NCBI GenBank assembly: GCA_020725925.1
Contig: DYTN01000007.1
Location: 1-64,000 of the forward strand
Source of the DNA: Methanobacteriota archaeon
GTDB taxonomy: Archaea > Thermoplasmatota > Thermoplasmata > UBA10834
Length of the DNA stretch: 64,000 nt
Direction of reading: 5' to 3'
Position 1 is the first letter of the stretch; each line of letters begins with the position of its first letter. The notes below the pieces were generated by a model. It was not told the origin of the DNA. It saw nothing but the letters and a program-made list of their open reading frames with translations, and ran no database searches. Made by a program: the position numbers and the translations under genes. Below are positions 52,260-61,124 of this stretch, in pieces.

Positions 52260-52761
52260 CGGTCGCACCTCCTATCTTGCCCTTCGCGCCCTCGAACATG
52301 CCCGCGGTTCCCTCGCGCATGTGCTTTCCCGTGATCCTGTCCTGTGAAGGGAGCATGACGTCGCTGTGCGGGACCTCTATCCCCGCGTCGACTATCCCCT
52401 TCAGCGCCGCGAACACGACCGCGCCCTTGGTCGGCTCCCGGAGGCCTATGTCCAGCACGGCCTCATGAAGGCCCTTCTCCTTGGCCCTCCTGCCCGCGAG
52501 AAGGCCCGTGAGGTACGCGCCCGGGGTGCTCTTGCCCGAGCCCGTCCAGCCGAGCTCCGCGAGCTCCGTCGACACGGCGGACGCGATCACGAAGTCCGCG
52601 CCCTCCCTGAACTCGACGAACTGCACCCTCGTGTGCCTGTTGGACTTCCTCACCACCGCGCGGACCTTGCCGCCCCTTAGCAGCGCCGCCCTGTGCCTGT
52701 AGTCCGTCCGCCCCTCGCGCCTTCTCCTGAAAGGCACTCTGTACCTGGGTCCTGTGGCCAT
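52252..52761 (-). CDS. rpl18: 50S ribosomal protein L18 (uL18)
   Basis: About 169 residues: [32 protein letters not shown] and [18 protein letters not shown] are characteristic; it binds 5S rRNA with L5. Three consecutive ATGs (52767, 52764, 52761) and a GTG follow the rpl19e stop; GGAG is eight bases from the last, which is chosen. Confidence 0.95.
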   Translation of the reverse strand: MATGPRYRVPFRRRREGRTDYRHRAALLRGGKVRAVVRKSNRHTRVQFVEFREGADFVIASAVSTELAELGWTGSGKSTPGAYLTGLLAGRRAKEKGLHEAVLDIGLREPTKGAVVFAALKGIVDAGIEVPHSDVMLPSQDRITGKHMREGTAGMFEGAKGKIGGATDG

Positions 52762-52766
52762 CATCA

Positions 52767-53216
52767 TCACTCCTTCAGGACTCCCTCGGCCTTCATGTGC
52801 GACTCCATGTGCGGCCTGCTCTTGAACACGCCGCCCTTGGCCTTGAGGTAGTAGTCACGGTATGTCGCCGTGTCGATCTTTCCCGCGTCCCTGAGCTCCT
52901 TGAGCTTCTTCCGGATGGGGCGTATGGTCTGCATCCATCGCTCCTTGGTCGGCTTGCGCGCGCCCGTCCTGCCGCGCCTCGAGCCGTGCCCCCTCTGCCT
53001 GCCCTTCCTCCGCTGGGCCTGGTGGTACTTCGTCCTGCCCCTCGAGACGCCCTTCTTCTGCCTCGAGGCTATCGCGCCCGAGTTGATGAGCGTCCTGACA
53101 TCGGCGCGGGTGATGGCGTCGGCCGCATCCTCCATCTTGTTCGGGTCTATCCAGACCCTGTTGGACCCGCACTTGAGGATCTCCGCGGCCATCCGCCTCT
53201 GGTTCTTGAGATTCAT
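52767..53216 (-). CDS. rpl19e: 50S ribosomal protein L19e (eL19)
   Basis: 149 residues: NLKNQRRMAAEILKCGSNRV, WIDPNKMEDAADAITRADVR, and the basic GRTKYHQAQRRKGRQRGHGS stretch. Archaeal/eukaryotic-specific protein, absent from bacteria. Its stop overlaps the start cluster of rpl18. Confidence 0.97.
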   Translation of the reverse strand: MNLKNQRRMAAEILKCGSNRVWIDPNKMEDAADAITRADVRTLINSGAIASRQKKGVSRGRTKYHQAQRRKGRQRGHGSRRGRTGARKPTKERWMQTIRPIRKKLKELRDAGKIDTATYRDYYLKAKGGVFKSRPHMESHMKAEGVLKE

Positions 53217-53219
53217 GCC

Positions 53220-53966
53220 TCATCCGCTCCTGTTGAGTATCCTTATGCCGAGCTCGTCCGCCTTCTCCTCTATCTGGAGCCGCTTCCTCATGCCCACCTG
53301 GTGCGCGACCCTCGCGGCCTCGAGCTCCGGCCTGATCTTGTCGAGGTCGGCGATGTTCCGGACCATGACCTCCCTGAACCCGGACGGGTGCAGGTGCCTG
53401 GCCCCCCTCGGCGAGCCGTAGCCTATCGACACCACGTTCCGCCTGTAGCGGTAGTGCTGCCTCATCTTGGAGTGGTCCCCCACGGGCTTCCGCCAGCGCG
53501 CGCTCTGGAGGCACTTCCTCCTGTGCCACTCCTGGCGCAGGAACTCCGGCCTCCTGGCGTCCACTTCAGAGCGCTTCCTGAGGGCCTCGAGGGTCTCCTT
53601 GGAGAGCTTCGGCTTGAGCTTGACCTCGTAGCCCCCCTCCTCCTCGATCTCGACCTCTTTTTCCTTCTCCTTCTTGGCCTCGGCCTCCGGCTCCTCCTCG
53701 GGCTCCTTCTCCTCGGCCTCCGCCGCCTCCTTCTTCTCCTCCGGCTCTGCAGGGGCCTTGAGGTCCTCCTCCCAATGCTCGATCGTCTTGGGGCCGACTC
53801 CCTTGAGGTGCTCCTGTATCTCCTTGGCCCTCTCCTCGTCCGCGAGCGCCTCGCCGAGCTGCTTGGGCGTCTTGATGCCCAGCGCATCGAGCTTGGGGAT
53901 GTACTCCTCCTTGAACATGTGGAGCTTCATGAACTCGTCATGGTGGGGTGACTTCTTCTCTGCCAA
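53220..53966 (-). CDS. rpl32e: 50S ribosomal protein L32e (eL32) with N-terminal helix-hairpin-helix and Lys/Glu linker
   Basis: The C-terminal ~130 residues are L32e (RPEFLRQEWHRRKCLQSARW, HYRYRRNVVSIGYGSPRGAR). Ahead of it are a ~65-residue helix-hairpin-helix-like domain (LDALGIKTPKQLGEALADEE ... LKGVGPKTIEHWEEDL) and a ~45-residue Glu/Lys/Ala linker (EEPEAEAKKEKEKEVEIEEE). TTG 53966 with GGAGGTG five bases upstream is preferred; GTG 53975 overlaps the rpl6 stop as GTGA and is the alternative. Confidence 0.93.
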   Translation of the reverse strand: MAEKKSPHHDEFMKLHMFKEEYIPKLDALGIKTPKQLGEALADEERAKEIQEHLKGVGPKTIEHWEEDLKAPAEPEEKKEAAEAEEKEPEEEPEAEAKKEKEKEVEIEEEGGYEVKLKPKLSKETLEALRKRSEVDARRPEFLRQEWHRRKCLQSARWRKPVGDHSKMRQHYRYRRNVVSIGYGSPRGARHLHPSGFREVMVRNIADLDKIRPELEAARVAHQVGMRKRLQIEEKADELGIRILNRSG

Positions 53967-53971
53967 ACCTC

Positions 53972-54514
53972 TCACCTCCCTGGCTTCTCAGTTATGTAGA
54001 TGCCATCCTGGAAGACCCTGGGGTCGAACCCCTTGATCTTCGTGGCGCGCTCGATGTTCGCCGCCGTCTGGCCGACGTCCTCGACGTTCGGGCCGTTGAG
54101 GACGACCTGGTCTCCCTTCACGGAGACCTTCGTGGCGCCCAGGATCCTGGTCTTCCTCGGGTACTTCTCCCCCAGGAAGTTCTCGATCACGAACGTGTCG
54201 CCCTTCACCGACGCCTTGATCGGGAAGTGCGCGTAGACGATCTTCATCTTGTACTCGAACCCGTCCGTGGCGCCCCTGAGCATGTTCCTAATGTACGCGC
54301 CGTAGGTCCCGACCAGGGCCTTCTCCCTCTTCCTCGGGAGCTCGCACGAGACGACGACGTGCTTGCCCTTGACCTCGATCCTGACCCTCGGGTGCGAGAG
54401 CTCCTTCGAGAGCTCCCCCTGGGGTCCCTTGACCTTCGCGACGCCGTCCTGGAAGCTCACATGGACCTTGTCGGGTATCTGTATCTCGTCCTTCAGCAAT
54501 CCGCCGCGCATCAT
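53972..54514 (-). CDS. rpl6: 50S ribosomal protein L6 (uL6)
   Basis: About 180 residues with two L6 repeats: IPDKVHVSFQDGVAKVKGPQ, MLRGATDGFEYKMKIVYAHF, and ENFLGEKYPRKTRILG. It binds near the sarcin-ricin loop. ATGs at 54514 and 54511 both fit behind GGTG. It precedes rpl32e in the standard archaeal order. Confidence 0.96.
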   Translation of the reverse strand: MMRGGLLKDEIQIPDKVHVSFQDGVAKVKGPQGELSKELSHPRVRIEVKGKHVVVSCELPRKREKALVGTYGAYIRNMLRGATDGFEYKMKIVYAHFPIKASVKGDTFVIENFLGEKYPRKTRILGATKVSVKGDQVVLNGPNVEDVGQTAANIERATKIKGFDPRVFQDGIYITEKPGR

Positions 54515-54521
54515 GAACACC

Positions 54522-54911
54522 TCAGTACACGAACGCCAGCAGCTTGCCGCCGACGCCTCCCTTCTTCGCCTCCGTGTGCGTGAGCACGCCCTTCGTGGTC
54601 GTCAGGATGAGCACGCCGAAGTCCTGCGCGGGCAGGTACCTCGACTCCCACTTCTCCAGCTCGCCCACCTTGACGGAGTACCTTGGCCTGATCACGCCGC
54701 AGTCGTTTATGTGTCCCGCCAGGGCGACCTTGAACATGCCGCTCCTGCCGTCGTCGACGAGCTCGAACTGCCCGATGTAGCCGTTCTCCTGCATGACCTT
54801 GAGGACCCTGCCTATCAGCCTCGAGGACGGGCGCACCATGCACTCGCCCTTGCCCACCTTCTCGGCGTTCCTGATGAGAGCCATCGCGTCGTTGAGTGTG
54901 TCCTGCTGCAT
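54522..54911 (-). CDS. rps8: 30S ribosomal protein S8 (uS8)
   Basis: 129 residues: [20 protein letters not shown] at the N-terminus and [20 protein letters not shown] with [12 protein letters not shown] at the end, typical of archaeal S8, which binds 16S rRNA helix 21. Confidence 0.97.
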   Translation of the reverse strand: MQQDTLNDAMALIRNAEKVGKGECMVRPSSRLIGRVLKVMQENGYIGQFELVDDGRSGMFKVALAGHINDCGVIRPRYSVKVGELEKWESRYLPAQDFGVLILTTTKGVLTHTEAKKGGVGGKLLAFVY

Positions 54912-54922
54912 GTCATCTCACC

Positions 54923-55069
54923 TCACGAGTACTTCCTGAAGCCTATGTGTGGCGCGATCTCCCTGAAGCACTGCCTGCACAGGTGCATCCCGTACCTCCG
55001 TATGATGCCCCTCTTCCTGCCGCACCGGGTGCATCCGACGGTCCTGCCGAACTTCTTCTTGGGCTTCAA
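54923..55069 (-). CDS. rps14: 30S ribosomal protein S14, zinc-binding type (uS14), TTG start
   Basis: A 48-residue protein with both zinc knuckles: [20 protein letters not shown] and [16 protein letters not shown], completing the spc operon where S14 is expected between L5 and S8. Translation starts at TTG 55069, with GGAGGTGG five bases upstream; the codon overlaps the rpl5 stop as TTGA. Confidence 0.96.
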   Translation of the reverse strand: MKPKKKFGRTVGCTRCGRKRGIIRRYGMHLCRQCFREIAPHIGFRKYS

Positions 55070-55578
55070 TCGACCACCTCCACACCGAACTTCGTCCTGA
55101 CGAATGCGATGCCTTCCTTCTTGGAGACCCTGTGGTGCTTCGGGAGCCTGCGCCTCATCATGCGCCTGCTCTGGACGCGCCTTCCGGGCCTGCTTATCGA
55201 GGCGCAGACGTCCATCCCGAAGATGCCTATCTCAGGGTCATACTTCATCCCGGGGAAGTCCGTGTAGTCCGTGATGCCGAGCGAGAAGTTGCCCTCGGGG
55301 TCGAAGGAGTAGTCGGCTATCCTGTTCTCCCTGATCCAGAAGGCCTTCTTGACGAACTCCTCGGCCTCCTTCCCCCTGAGCGTGACCTTGCACCCGATGT
55401 GCATGCCCTTCCTGATGCCCAGGTCCCTGTTCGTGGTCTTGGCTATCGTGCGGACGGGCTTCTTCCCCGTGACCATCTGGAGGACCTTCTCGGCCTTCAG
55501 GAGCCTCTCGCCTGCGTCCCCGACGCCGATGTTGACGACGGCCTTCTCGAGCCTGATGTCCCTCATGGTCTCTGTCAT
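55066..55578 (-). CDS. rpl5: 50S ribosomal protein L5 (uL5)
   Basis: 170 residues: [40 protein letters not shown] and [20 protein letters not shown]. It binds 5S rRNA together with L18. The ATG overlaps the rps4e stop by 4 bases. Confidence 0.97.
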   Translation of the reverse strand: MTETMRDIRLEKAVVNIGVGDAGERLLKAEKVLQMVTGKKPVRTIAKTTNRDLGIRKGMHIGCKVTLRGKEAEEFVKKAFWIRENRIADYSFDPEGNFSLGITDYTDFPGMKYDPEIGIFGMDVCASISRPGRRVQSRRMMRRRLPKHHRVSKKEGIAFVRTKFGVEVVD

Positions 55579-56285
55579 GCGGCCTTCGCCTCCAGGAGCT
55601 TGATCTCAGGGGCCTTGTCCCCCACGACGAAGACGTTCTCCTTGACGGTCCCGAACCCCTCCTTGAATGTGACGAGGTTGGGCGCTGAGCCCCTCCTCAC
55701 CTTGTAGGTCTCCACCGTCTGTACGCTGCCTGGGTGGGACCCGCCCGTGAGGAGGGCGATGCTCCCCTTCTCGAGCTTGAACGACTTCATGATCTTCTGC
55801 GACGGCAACTCTATCTTGAGCACGTCGCCCGATTTGTACTGGTCCTTCGGGAGCACTATGCACCTGCCGTCGTGCAGGTTGAGCTGGACCTTGCCCTTCT
55901 TCAGGACCTTCTTCTTGTCTATCCGGGCGAGCTTCCAGCCCTTCTCCGCGTCGTCTATCGCGACGAGCTGCAGCTTCGCCTTGTAGTCCACGAGCATCCT
56001 GTAGCTCTGCTTCGTCTTCAGGATCGTGACGACGTCCATGAGCCCGACCGGGAATTTGTAGTCCGAGACGGGCTTGCCGTCCACTGCCACGCCCCTGCCC
56101 CCGATGATGAACCTCGCCTCGCGCGAGTTGTCGCAGAGCTTGAGCATGTCCCTCACGACCGCCAGGAGCGGCATCGATTCGTGCATTCCATGCGGGCCAG
56201 GGCTGGGCTTGGTCACCCAGTGGCTCGTCTTCCTCGGTATCGCCCAGCTGCTCGGGGCAGCCATCCTCTTGACATGCTTCTTCAT
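55575..56285 (-). CDS. rps4e: 30S ribosomal protein S4e (eS4)
   Basis: 236 residues: KKHVKRMAAPSSWAIPRKTS, NSREARFIIGGRGVAVDGKP (S4-like RNA-binding), KVQLNLHDGRCIVLP and the KOW region NVFVVGDKAPEIKL. ATG 56285, behind GGAGGTGGG, overlaps the rpl24 stop (ATGA) and fits the family length; a longer frame upstream is not needed. Confidence 0.97.
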   Translation of the reverse strand: MKKHVKRMAAPSSWAIPRKTSHWVTKPSPGPHGMHESMPLLAVVRDMLKLCDNSREARFIIGGRGVAVDGKPVSDYKFPVGLMDVVTILKTKQSYRMLVDYKAKLQLVAIDDAEKGWKLARIDKKKVLKKGKVQLNLHDGRCIVLPKDQYKSGDVLKIELPSQKIMKSFKLEKGSIALLTGGSHPGSVQTVETYKVRRGSAPNLVTFKEGFGTVKENVFVVGDKAPEIKLLEAKAA

Positions 56286-56662
56286 GCCGACCCACCTCCC
56301 TTGAGGCTGTCCAGCTTGCTCTTCCTCCACGGGTCCGAGAGGTCGAGCTTCGTGATCACGAGGTCCGAGGGGTCGATCGGCTTGGGCTTCTGCGTGCCGT
56401 CCGCCTTGGGCACCGTGATGTTCTCGATTATGATCTTCATGTGCTTCAGGTCCACGGACGCGACCTTGGACTCCGTCGCCTTGAAGTCCGCGTGTCCCCT
56501 GACCACCTTGACGGTGTCGCCCTTCCTCACCGGCAGGGAGCGCACGTTGTACTCGGTCATGAGCGCTGAGTCGAGGTGCGCGGACACCATCCGCCTCTTC
56601 CTGTGCAGCGGGGCCTCGGCCCTCGCCCTCCTCTGCTTCCTGGCCTTCGTGCTAGCGGTCAT
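56282..56662 (-). CDS. rpl24: 50S ribosomal protein L24 (uL24)
   Basis: 126 residues with LHRKRRMVSAHLDSALMTEY and the KOW motif LPVRKGDTVKVVRGHADFKA. It is an early assembly protein of the 50S subunit. ATG 56662 is preceded by GAGGTGG. Confidence 0.97.
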   Translation of the reverse strand: MTASTKARKQRRARAEAPLHRKRRMVSAHLDSALMTEYNVRSLPVRKGDTVKVVRGHADFKATESKVASVDLKHMKIIIENITVPKADGTQKPKPIDPSDLVITKLDLSDPWRKSKLDSLKGGGSA

Positions 56663-56671
56663 CCTGCCACC

Positions 56672-57070
56672 TCACACTATCATCGAGGCCGTGGCCGCGA
56701 TCCTGGGCCATCTCTCGGCGGCCTCCCTCGCGACCGGGCCCTTGATGTCGGTCCCCTTGGTCTCTCCTGTCTCCGTGACTATGACGACCGCGTTGTCCTC
56801 GAACTGGACCATCGTGCCCTCGGGCCTCCTGAAGGGCCTCCTCTGGCGCACGATGACCGCCCTGAACAGCTGCTTCCTCGTCTCGGGCGTGCCCTTCTTG
56901 ACGGTCACGACCATCATCTCCCCCAGGGCCGCGTTCGGGTACCTCCTCTTGGTGCCGTGGTAGGTGGGCACGCTGACGACCTGGACGACCTTCGCGCCCG
57001 TGTTGTCGATGCAGTCGAGCCTCGCACCCGTCGGGATGCCCCTTGTCTGTCTGCCAGGAATGCCTTTCAT
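56672..57070 (-). CDS. rpl14: 50S ribosomal protein L14 (uL14)
   Basis: 132 residues: [35 protein letters not shown] and [23 protein letters not shown] 57070 follows GGTGAGCGC; GTG 57079 gives a three-residue extension and is less likely. Confidence 0.97.
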   Translation of the reverse strand: MKGIPGRQTRGIPTGARLDCIDNTGAKVVQVVSVPTYHGTKRRYPNAALGEMMVVTVKKGTPETRKQLFRAVIVRQRRPFRRPEGTMVQFEDNAVVIVTETGETKGTDIKGPVAREAAERWPRIAATASMIV

Positions 57071-57079
57071 CGCGCTCAC

Positions 57080-57436
57080 CTACCGCTTGTTCTCTATGAC
57101 CACGAATGACACTCTCTTGCTCAGCGGCCTGCACTCCATGATCGTGACGCTGTCGCCGAGCTTCGCCTGCAGGCAGGGCGGCGAGTGTGCCAGGTACTTG
57201 CTGGTCCTCTTCTCGTATCTCTCGTACTTGGGGAGGTACCTCATGTACTCCCTCTCGACCACTACCGTGGCCTGCATCTTGGCCGACACGACCTTCCCGC
57301 CCAGCACCGTGCCCCTGACGGGCAGCTGTCCGTGGAACGGGCAGTGCTTGTCCGCGCACGCGCCCGCCGGCGGCTCGACATCGAGACCGATGTCCGCGGG
57401 CTCGGTCTTGGCCATCTTCTTGACCTTCCTCACCAT
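57080..57436 (-). CDS. rps17: 30S ribosomal protein S17 (uS17)
   Basis: 118 residues: [40 protein letters not shown] and [20 protein letters not shown]. The N-terminal ~25 residues with ACADKHC extend the core, as in other archaeal S17. Confidence 0.96.
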   Translation of the reverse strand: MVRKVKKMAKTEPADIGLDVEPPAGACADKHCPFHGQLPVRGTVLGGKVVSAKMQATVVVEREYMRYLPKYERYEKRTSKYLAHSPPCLQAKLGDSVTIMECRPLSKRVSFVVIENKR

Positions 57437-57447
57437 CTCATCTCACC

Positions 57448-57711
57448 CTACCGCACCTTCTTGATCCTGTCCTCAGGTCTGAACTTGATGTCCTTCCCGG
57501 AGACCATATGGGTCCTGTGGCCATCGACGAACTTGAACTTGCAGCAGTCCTTGGGGACCTTCCTCTCCCTGCCGTCCTGTTCTATCGTGAGCGTGTTCCT
57601 CGTCTCGTCCACGACCCTGCCCTTGATGCCGACGTACTCCGCGCAGGTGGACTCGACGACCTCCGCTCCGAGGCCGATGAACTCCCGTCTCCGGAAATCT
57701 CCTGAACTCAT
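57448..57711 (-). CDS. rnp1: Ribonuclease P protein component 1 (Rnp1/Pop4/Rpp29)
   Basis: 87 residues with a Sm-like barrel: EFIGLGAEVVESTCAEYVGI, KGRVVDETRNTLTIE and DGRERKVPKDCCKFKF. It supports cleavage of tRNA 5' leaders with the RNase P RNA. Located between aIF1 and rps17, the standard archaeal position. Confidence 0.94.
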   Translation of the reverse strand: MSSGDFRRREFIGLGAEVVESTCAEYVGIKGRVVDETRNTLTIEQDGRERKVPKDCCKFKFVDGHRTHMVSGKDIKFRPEDRIKKVR

Positions 57712-57723
57712 GCTCGGTTTCCT

Positions 57724-58017
57724 TCACTCCACGGAAAACCCCAGCTCCTCCAGGACCTCCTTGACCTTCTTCTTGTGATCCCCCTGGAGCTCTATCCTGC
57801 CGTCCTTGGCAGTGCCCCCGGCGGCGCACCTGGTCTTCAGCTTCCTCGTGAGGTCCTCCAGATCGATGTCCGTGTCGTCTATGCCCTCGACAACGGTCAC
57901 GATCTTGCCGTAGCGTCTGGTGTCCGAGAGTATGCGTATCTTCTGCTGTTCCTTGGCAATCTGCTCACACATGCACAGCTCTTCTGGCAGTCCGCAAACC
58001 GAGCATATTCCAGCCAT
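57724..58017 (-). CDS. Translation initiation factor aIF1 (SUI1 family)
   Basis: 97 residues. An N-terminal zinc knuckle ([20 protein letters not shown]) precedes the SUI1 fold, with [37 protein letters not shown] and VLEELGF. It monitors start-codon selection on the 30S subunit. The ATG overlaps the rpl29 stop by one base (TAATG). Confidence 0.95.
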   Translation of the reverse strand: MAGICSVCGLPEELCMCEQIAKEQQKIRILSDTRRYGKIVTVVEGIDDTDIDLEDLTRKLKTRCAAGGTAKDGRIELQGDHKKKVKEVLEELGFSVE

Positions 58018-58331
58018 TACTTCTTCTCCTCCTTCTTGGGCTTCTCAGCCTTCTCCTTCTTCTCCTTCTGCTTGGGGGCCTTCGCCTCCGTCTTCTCCGC
58101 GGGGGCCTTCTTGACGGGCTTGGCAGCCTCTGCCATCCCCAGCTCCCGCTGGACCGTGTGTATGCGGGCGATGCTCGTCCGGAGGGCCCGGATCTTTCCT
58201 GGGCTCGCGGGCGCCCCGCCCATCGCCGCAACGCCCCTCTCGTGCATCAGCTCGTCGTTCAGCTCCTTGAACTTCGCCCTGATGTCCTCTGGGCGCATCG
58301 ACCTCAACTCCTTCGGCTTCAGCAGGGGCAT
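58017..58331 (-). CDS. rpl29: 50S ribosomal protein L29 (uL29) with Lys/Ala/Glu-rich extension
   Basis: About 104 residues. The first ~70 are L29 ([40 protein letters not shown]); the last ~35 are a Lys/Ala/Pro/Glu low-complexity tail not found in most L29. ATG 58331 has GGAGTGA five bases upstream; GTG 58340 overlaps the rps3 stop and is the alternative. Confidence 0.94.
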   Translation of the reverse strand: MPLLKPKELRSMRPEDIRAKFKELNDELMHERGVAAMGGAPASPGKIRALRTSIARIHTVQRELGMAEAAKPVKKAPAEKTEAKAPKQKEKKEKAEKPKKEEKK

Positions 58332-58336
58332 CCGGC

Positions 58337-59320
58337 TCACTCCTCCTTCTTCTCGCCCTCTGCTGCCTCGGGCTTCTTCTCCTCCGCCGGCGCCTCCTCG
58401 ACCTTGTCCACGGGCTCCGCCAATGGGGCGGGCTCGGGGACTGTCATGGCCTGCGTGGGGGCAGGCGTGATGGCCTCTGTGGGCGGCGTCCCAGCCGGTG
58501 CTGGAGCGGCCTCCTTCTTCTTGCGCTTCCTCGGAGGCTTCTTCTCCTCGGCTCCCGGGGCGCCCTCGCCCTCCTTCTTCTTCCTCGGCTTCCTTGGCTT
58601 TGCCGCCGCTGCCCCCGCCTCCGCGGCCTTCTTCAGCTCCTCGACCGCCTCCACAACCTTCTTTTCCTCGGCCTTTGTCTCGGGCGCCGGCTGCGCGGGC
58701 GCGGGTGCTGGGGCGGGCTCTGCGGGCGGCGGGATGATGTCTATCTCGTCCGGCAACCTCGCCTTCGGGTTCATGATCTGGACCGTGACGCCGAGCACTC
58801 CAGGCTTCAGCTTGGCGGCCGCGAACCCCTGCTGCATGAAGTCGAGCTTTGCCTGGCCGCAGTACTTTATGTGGCCGTCCTTGAACTTCTCAGTCCTGTG
58901 CCTCTGGCCCGTCAGCTTCCCCGCGATGATCACCTGGCAGCCCCTGGCGCCGGACTCCATGATCCTCCTTACGGTCGAGTGGCCGGCGCGCCTGAAGTGC
59001 CAGCCCCGCTCGAGCGCGTTCGCGAGCTTCTCCGCCATGATCTGGGCGTTCAGGTTGGGGTTGTCGACCTCCTGGACCTCGATCTGCGGGTTGTTGAAGT
59101 TGAAATCCTCCTCGATGGCCTTCGTGAGGCTCTTGATGGCCTCTCCCCTCCGGCCTATCACCAGGCCCGGCCGCTCGGTTATGAGGGTGACCCTGGTGCC
59201 CATGGGCGTCCTCTGCACGTCCAGCCCGCCGAAGCCTGCCCGGCCGACCTTGGCCATCATGTACTCCTTGAGCAGGATCCTGCGGATGTTCTCCGTGACG
59301 AACTTCCTCTCGCTTGCCAT
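58337..59320 (-). CDS. rps3: 30S ribosomal protein S3 (uS3) with long C-terminal extension
   Basis: About 327 residues. The N-terminal ~200 are S3 with the KH domain (GTRVTLITERPGLVIGRRGE) and the C-domain (CQVIIAGKLTGQRHRTEKFK, KPGVLGVTVQIMNP). The last ~125 residues are an Ala/Pro/Lys/Glu extension (PAPAPAPAQPAPETKAEEKK). ATG 59320 is chosen, eight bases after GGAG; ATG 59326 is too close to it. Confidence 0.95.
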   Translation of the reverse strand: MASERKFVTENIRRILLKEYMMAKVGRAGFGGLDVQRTPMGTRVTLITERPGLVIGRRGEAIKSLTKAIEEDFNFNNPQIEVQEVDNPNLNAQIMAEKLANALERGWHFRRAGHSTVRRIMESGARGCQVIIAGKLTGQRHRTEKFKDGHIKYCGQAKLDFMQQGFAAAKLKPGVLGVTVQIMNPKARLPDEIDIIPPPAEPAPAPAPAQPAPETKAEEKKVVEAVEELKKAAEAGAAAAKPRKPRKKKEGEGAPGAEEKKPPRKRKKKEAAPAPAGTPPTEAITPAPTQAMTVPEPAPLAEPVDKVEEAPAEEKKPEAAEGEKKEE

Positions 59321-59331
59321 CTTCATCACTC

Positions 59332-59781
59332 CTAGGACGCCTCGATCTCCTCCAATATGATCTCTATGTTCGTCGTCTGCTCGTTCCAGGGGGTGCTCCT
59401 GCCCTGCGCCCTGGGCATGTACGACTTCTCGATCCTGCCCCTGTGGGCGGCAGCGACCTTGACCCTCATGTTGTCCGCCTCAAGCCCCTTGTACTCCGCG
59501 TTGGACTGGGCGCTCTCTATCACGCGCAGGATGGCCTTCGCGGCCTTCTTCGGGTATCTGCCGGGCCCGACGCCCGGCTTCGGGCTCAGGAACATCTTGA
59601 AGCGCGTGTAGGGCACTGGCCGCTTCAGGTCGGCGACCTCCTTGAGGTACTTCTTCGCGTCCTCGACCTTCATGCCCGTGAGCATCTTGCAGACTTCCCG
59701 GCAGTGCTTCGGGCTGACGCCCAGTTCCTTGCCTATGGCCTTCGAGGTCGTCTCCGGGTCCGATTCCTGCGTGTATCCCAT
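59332..59781 (-). CDS. rpl22: 50S ribosomal protein L22 (uL22)
   Basis: 149 residues: SKAIGKELGVSPKHCREVCK, VPYTRFKMFLSPKPGVGPGR and AQGRSTPWNEQTTNIEIILE. Its beta-hairpin lines the exit tunnel. Fifteen bases separate it from rps19. Confidence 0.97.
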   Translation of the reverse strand: MGYTQESDPETTSKAIGKELGVSPKHCREVCKMLTGMKVEDAKKYLKEVADLKRPVPYTRFKMFLSPKPGVGPGRYPKKAAKAILRVIESAQSNAEYKGLEADNMRVKVAAAHRGRIEKSYMPRAQGRSTPWNEQTTNIEIILEEIEAS

Positions 59782-59796
59782 TGCCCTCGCCCTCCC

Positions 59797-60408
59797 TCAC
59801 TTCAGCGGCATGAACTTGGACGACCTGGTCGCGCCAACCCCGAGGCCGGAGTGCCTCACCGACTTCCTCGTGAGCGCGAACTCGCCCAGGTAGTGCCCGA
59901 TCATCTCGGCCTTGATGTCCACGGGCGAGAACTCCTTGCCGTTGTACACGTGGACGGTCTTGCCGACGAACTCCGGAAGTATGGGTATCTCGCGCCTGTG
60001 AGTCCTGACCGGCTCGTCCGAACTCCTGAGCCTCTTGATGAACGCCTCCTGCTCGGAGTTGAGGCCCCTGATGTAGGTCCTCCTCGCCCTCGCGGGCAGG
60101 AGTTCTATGATCTCCGCGAACGGCAGCTTCAGGAGCTCCTCCAGGGTGTGCCCCCTGTAGGTGAACTCCTTCTTCCTGCGGGCCTGGATCTGGCTCTTCT
60201 TCTTCCTCATCTTCCTTCTCGCGGCCTTCGCCGACCCCGTGAACCTCGCGGAGGGCTTCGCCTTCTTCTCCGGAGGCGGAGCCGCCGCGGCAGGCGCTGC
60301 CGGGGCCGCTGTTGGAGCCGCTGCGGGCTTCGGCGCCCCCGCCTTCTCCGCCGCTGGTGCCTTCGCAGGTGCCTTCTGCTGTGAATCAGCCTTCTTCTCC
60401 TCGGCCAT
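59797..60408 (-). CDS. rps19: 30S ribosomal protein S19 (uS19) with ~65-residue N-terminal extension
   Basis: 203 residues. Residues 1-50 are Ala/Pro/Lys-rich (KAPAKAPAAEKAGAPKPAAA) and the following KKKSQIQARRKKEFTYRGHT leads into S19 (REIPILPEFVGKTVHVYNGK, MIGHYLGEFALTRKSVRHSG). Typical archaeal S19 is about 135 residues, so the extension is a lineage feature. Confidence 0.95.
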   Translation of the reverse strand: MAEEKKADSQQKAPAKAPAAEKAGAPKPAAAPTAAPAAPAAAAPPPEKKAKPSARFTGSAKAARRKMRKKKSQIQARRKKEFTYRGHTLEELLKLPFAEIIELLPARARRTYIRGLNSEQEAFIKRLRSSDEPVRTHRREIPILPEFVGKTVHVYNGKEFSPVDIKAEMIGHYLGEFALTRKSVRHSGLGVGATRSSKFMPLK

Positions 60409-60411
60409 CTA

Positions 60412-61113
60412 TCACACCTTCCTCTTCTTCCTCTGAGGTGCCAGCCGGCCCACCTTCCTGCCCGGGGGAGTGTTCCTGCCCACGCTCGACTGCGTGCCGA
60501 CGTGCGGGTGGCCGCCTCCGCCGTGCGGGTGGTTGACCGGGTTCATCGCTATGCCTTTGACCTTGAAGTACGCCTTCGCCTTCGCGCCGTACGCGTGGAA
60601 CTTCTTCCCTGACTTCGCGAAGGGCTTCTCCTTGTGCCCGCCGCCTGCCACCAGCCCGACGGTCGCGAGGCACTTGTTGTCGACCTCCTTGAACTTGCCA
60701 GACGGCATCAGGAGGACCGTCTTGTCACCGTGGGTGACGATCGTGGCGGCGGTACCAGCGGTCCTGGCGAACTTCCCGCCGTCCCCTGGCTGGGACTCGA
60801 TGTTGTAGACTATCGTGCCCTCGGGCAGCGCGCCCACAGGCATCGTGTTGCCTGCGGATACGGCGCCCCTCGCGCCGAATGTGATCTCTTGGCCGACGCT
60901 GACGCCGTCGGGCGCGATCATCAGGTGGTCCCTGTCCGAGTACCTCACCTTGACCAGAGGCGCGATCCTCCCGGGCTCGTGGAGGATGTCGACGACGGTC
61001 CCTGAGTCCGCGCGCATCTTCGGGTGGCTGGCGTCCGTGAACCTGAGGTGCCTCGGGGACCTGTACCTTCCGAAGCCCCGGCCCCTCCTCTGTGTGATCA
61101 ACCTCTTTCCCAT
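60412..61113 (-). CDS. rpl2: 50S ribosomal protein L2 (uL2)
   Basis: 233 residues: KRLITQRRGRGFGRYRSPRH, EGTIVYNIESQPGDGGKFAR and the peptidyl-transferase-proximal MNPVNHPHGGGGHPHVG with the conserved His. Confidence 0.97.
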   Translation of the reverse strand: MGKRLITQRRGRGFGRYRSPRHLRFTDASHPKMRADSGTVVDILHEPGRIAPLVKVRYSDRDHLMIAPDGVSVGQEITFGARGAVSAGNTMPVGALPEGTIVYNIESQPGDGGKFARTAGTAATIVTHGDKTVLLMPSGKFKEVDNKCLATVGLVAGGGHKEKPFAKSGKKFHAYGAKAKAYFKVKGIAMNPVNHPHGGGGHPHVGTQSSVGRNTPPGRKVGRLAPQRKKRKV

Positions 61114-61124
61114 GTCAGCACCAC

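Noticed and set aside
52797-53951. 384-codon plus-strand frame opposite rpl19e and rpl32e
   Set aside because: Leu/Arg/Pro-rich antisense artefact of GC-rich ribosomal genes.
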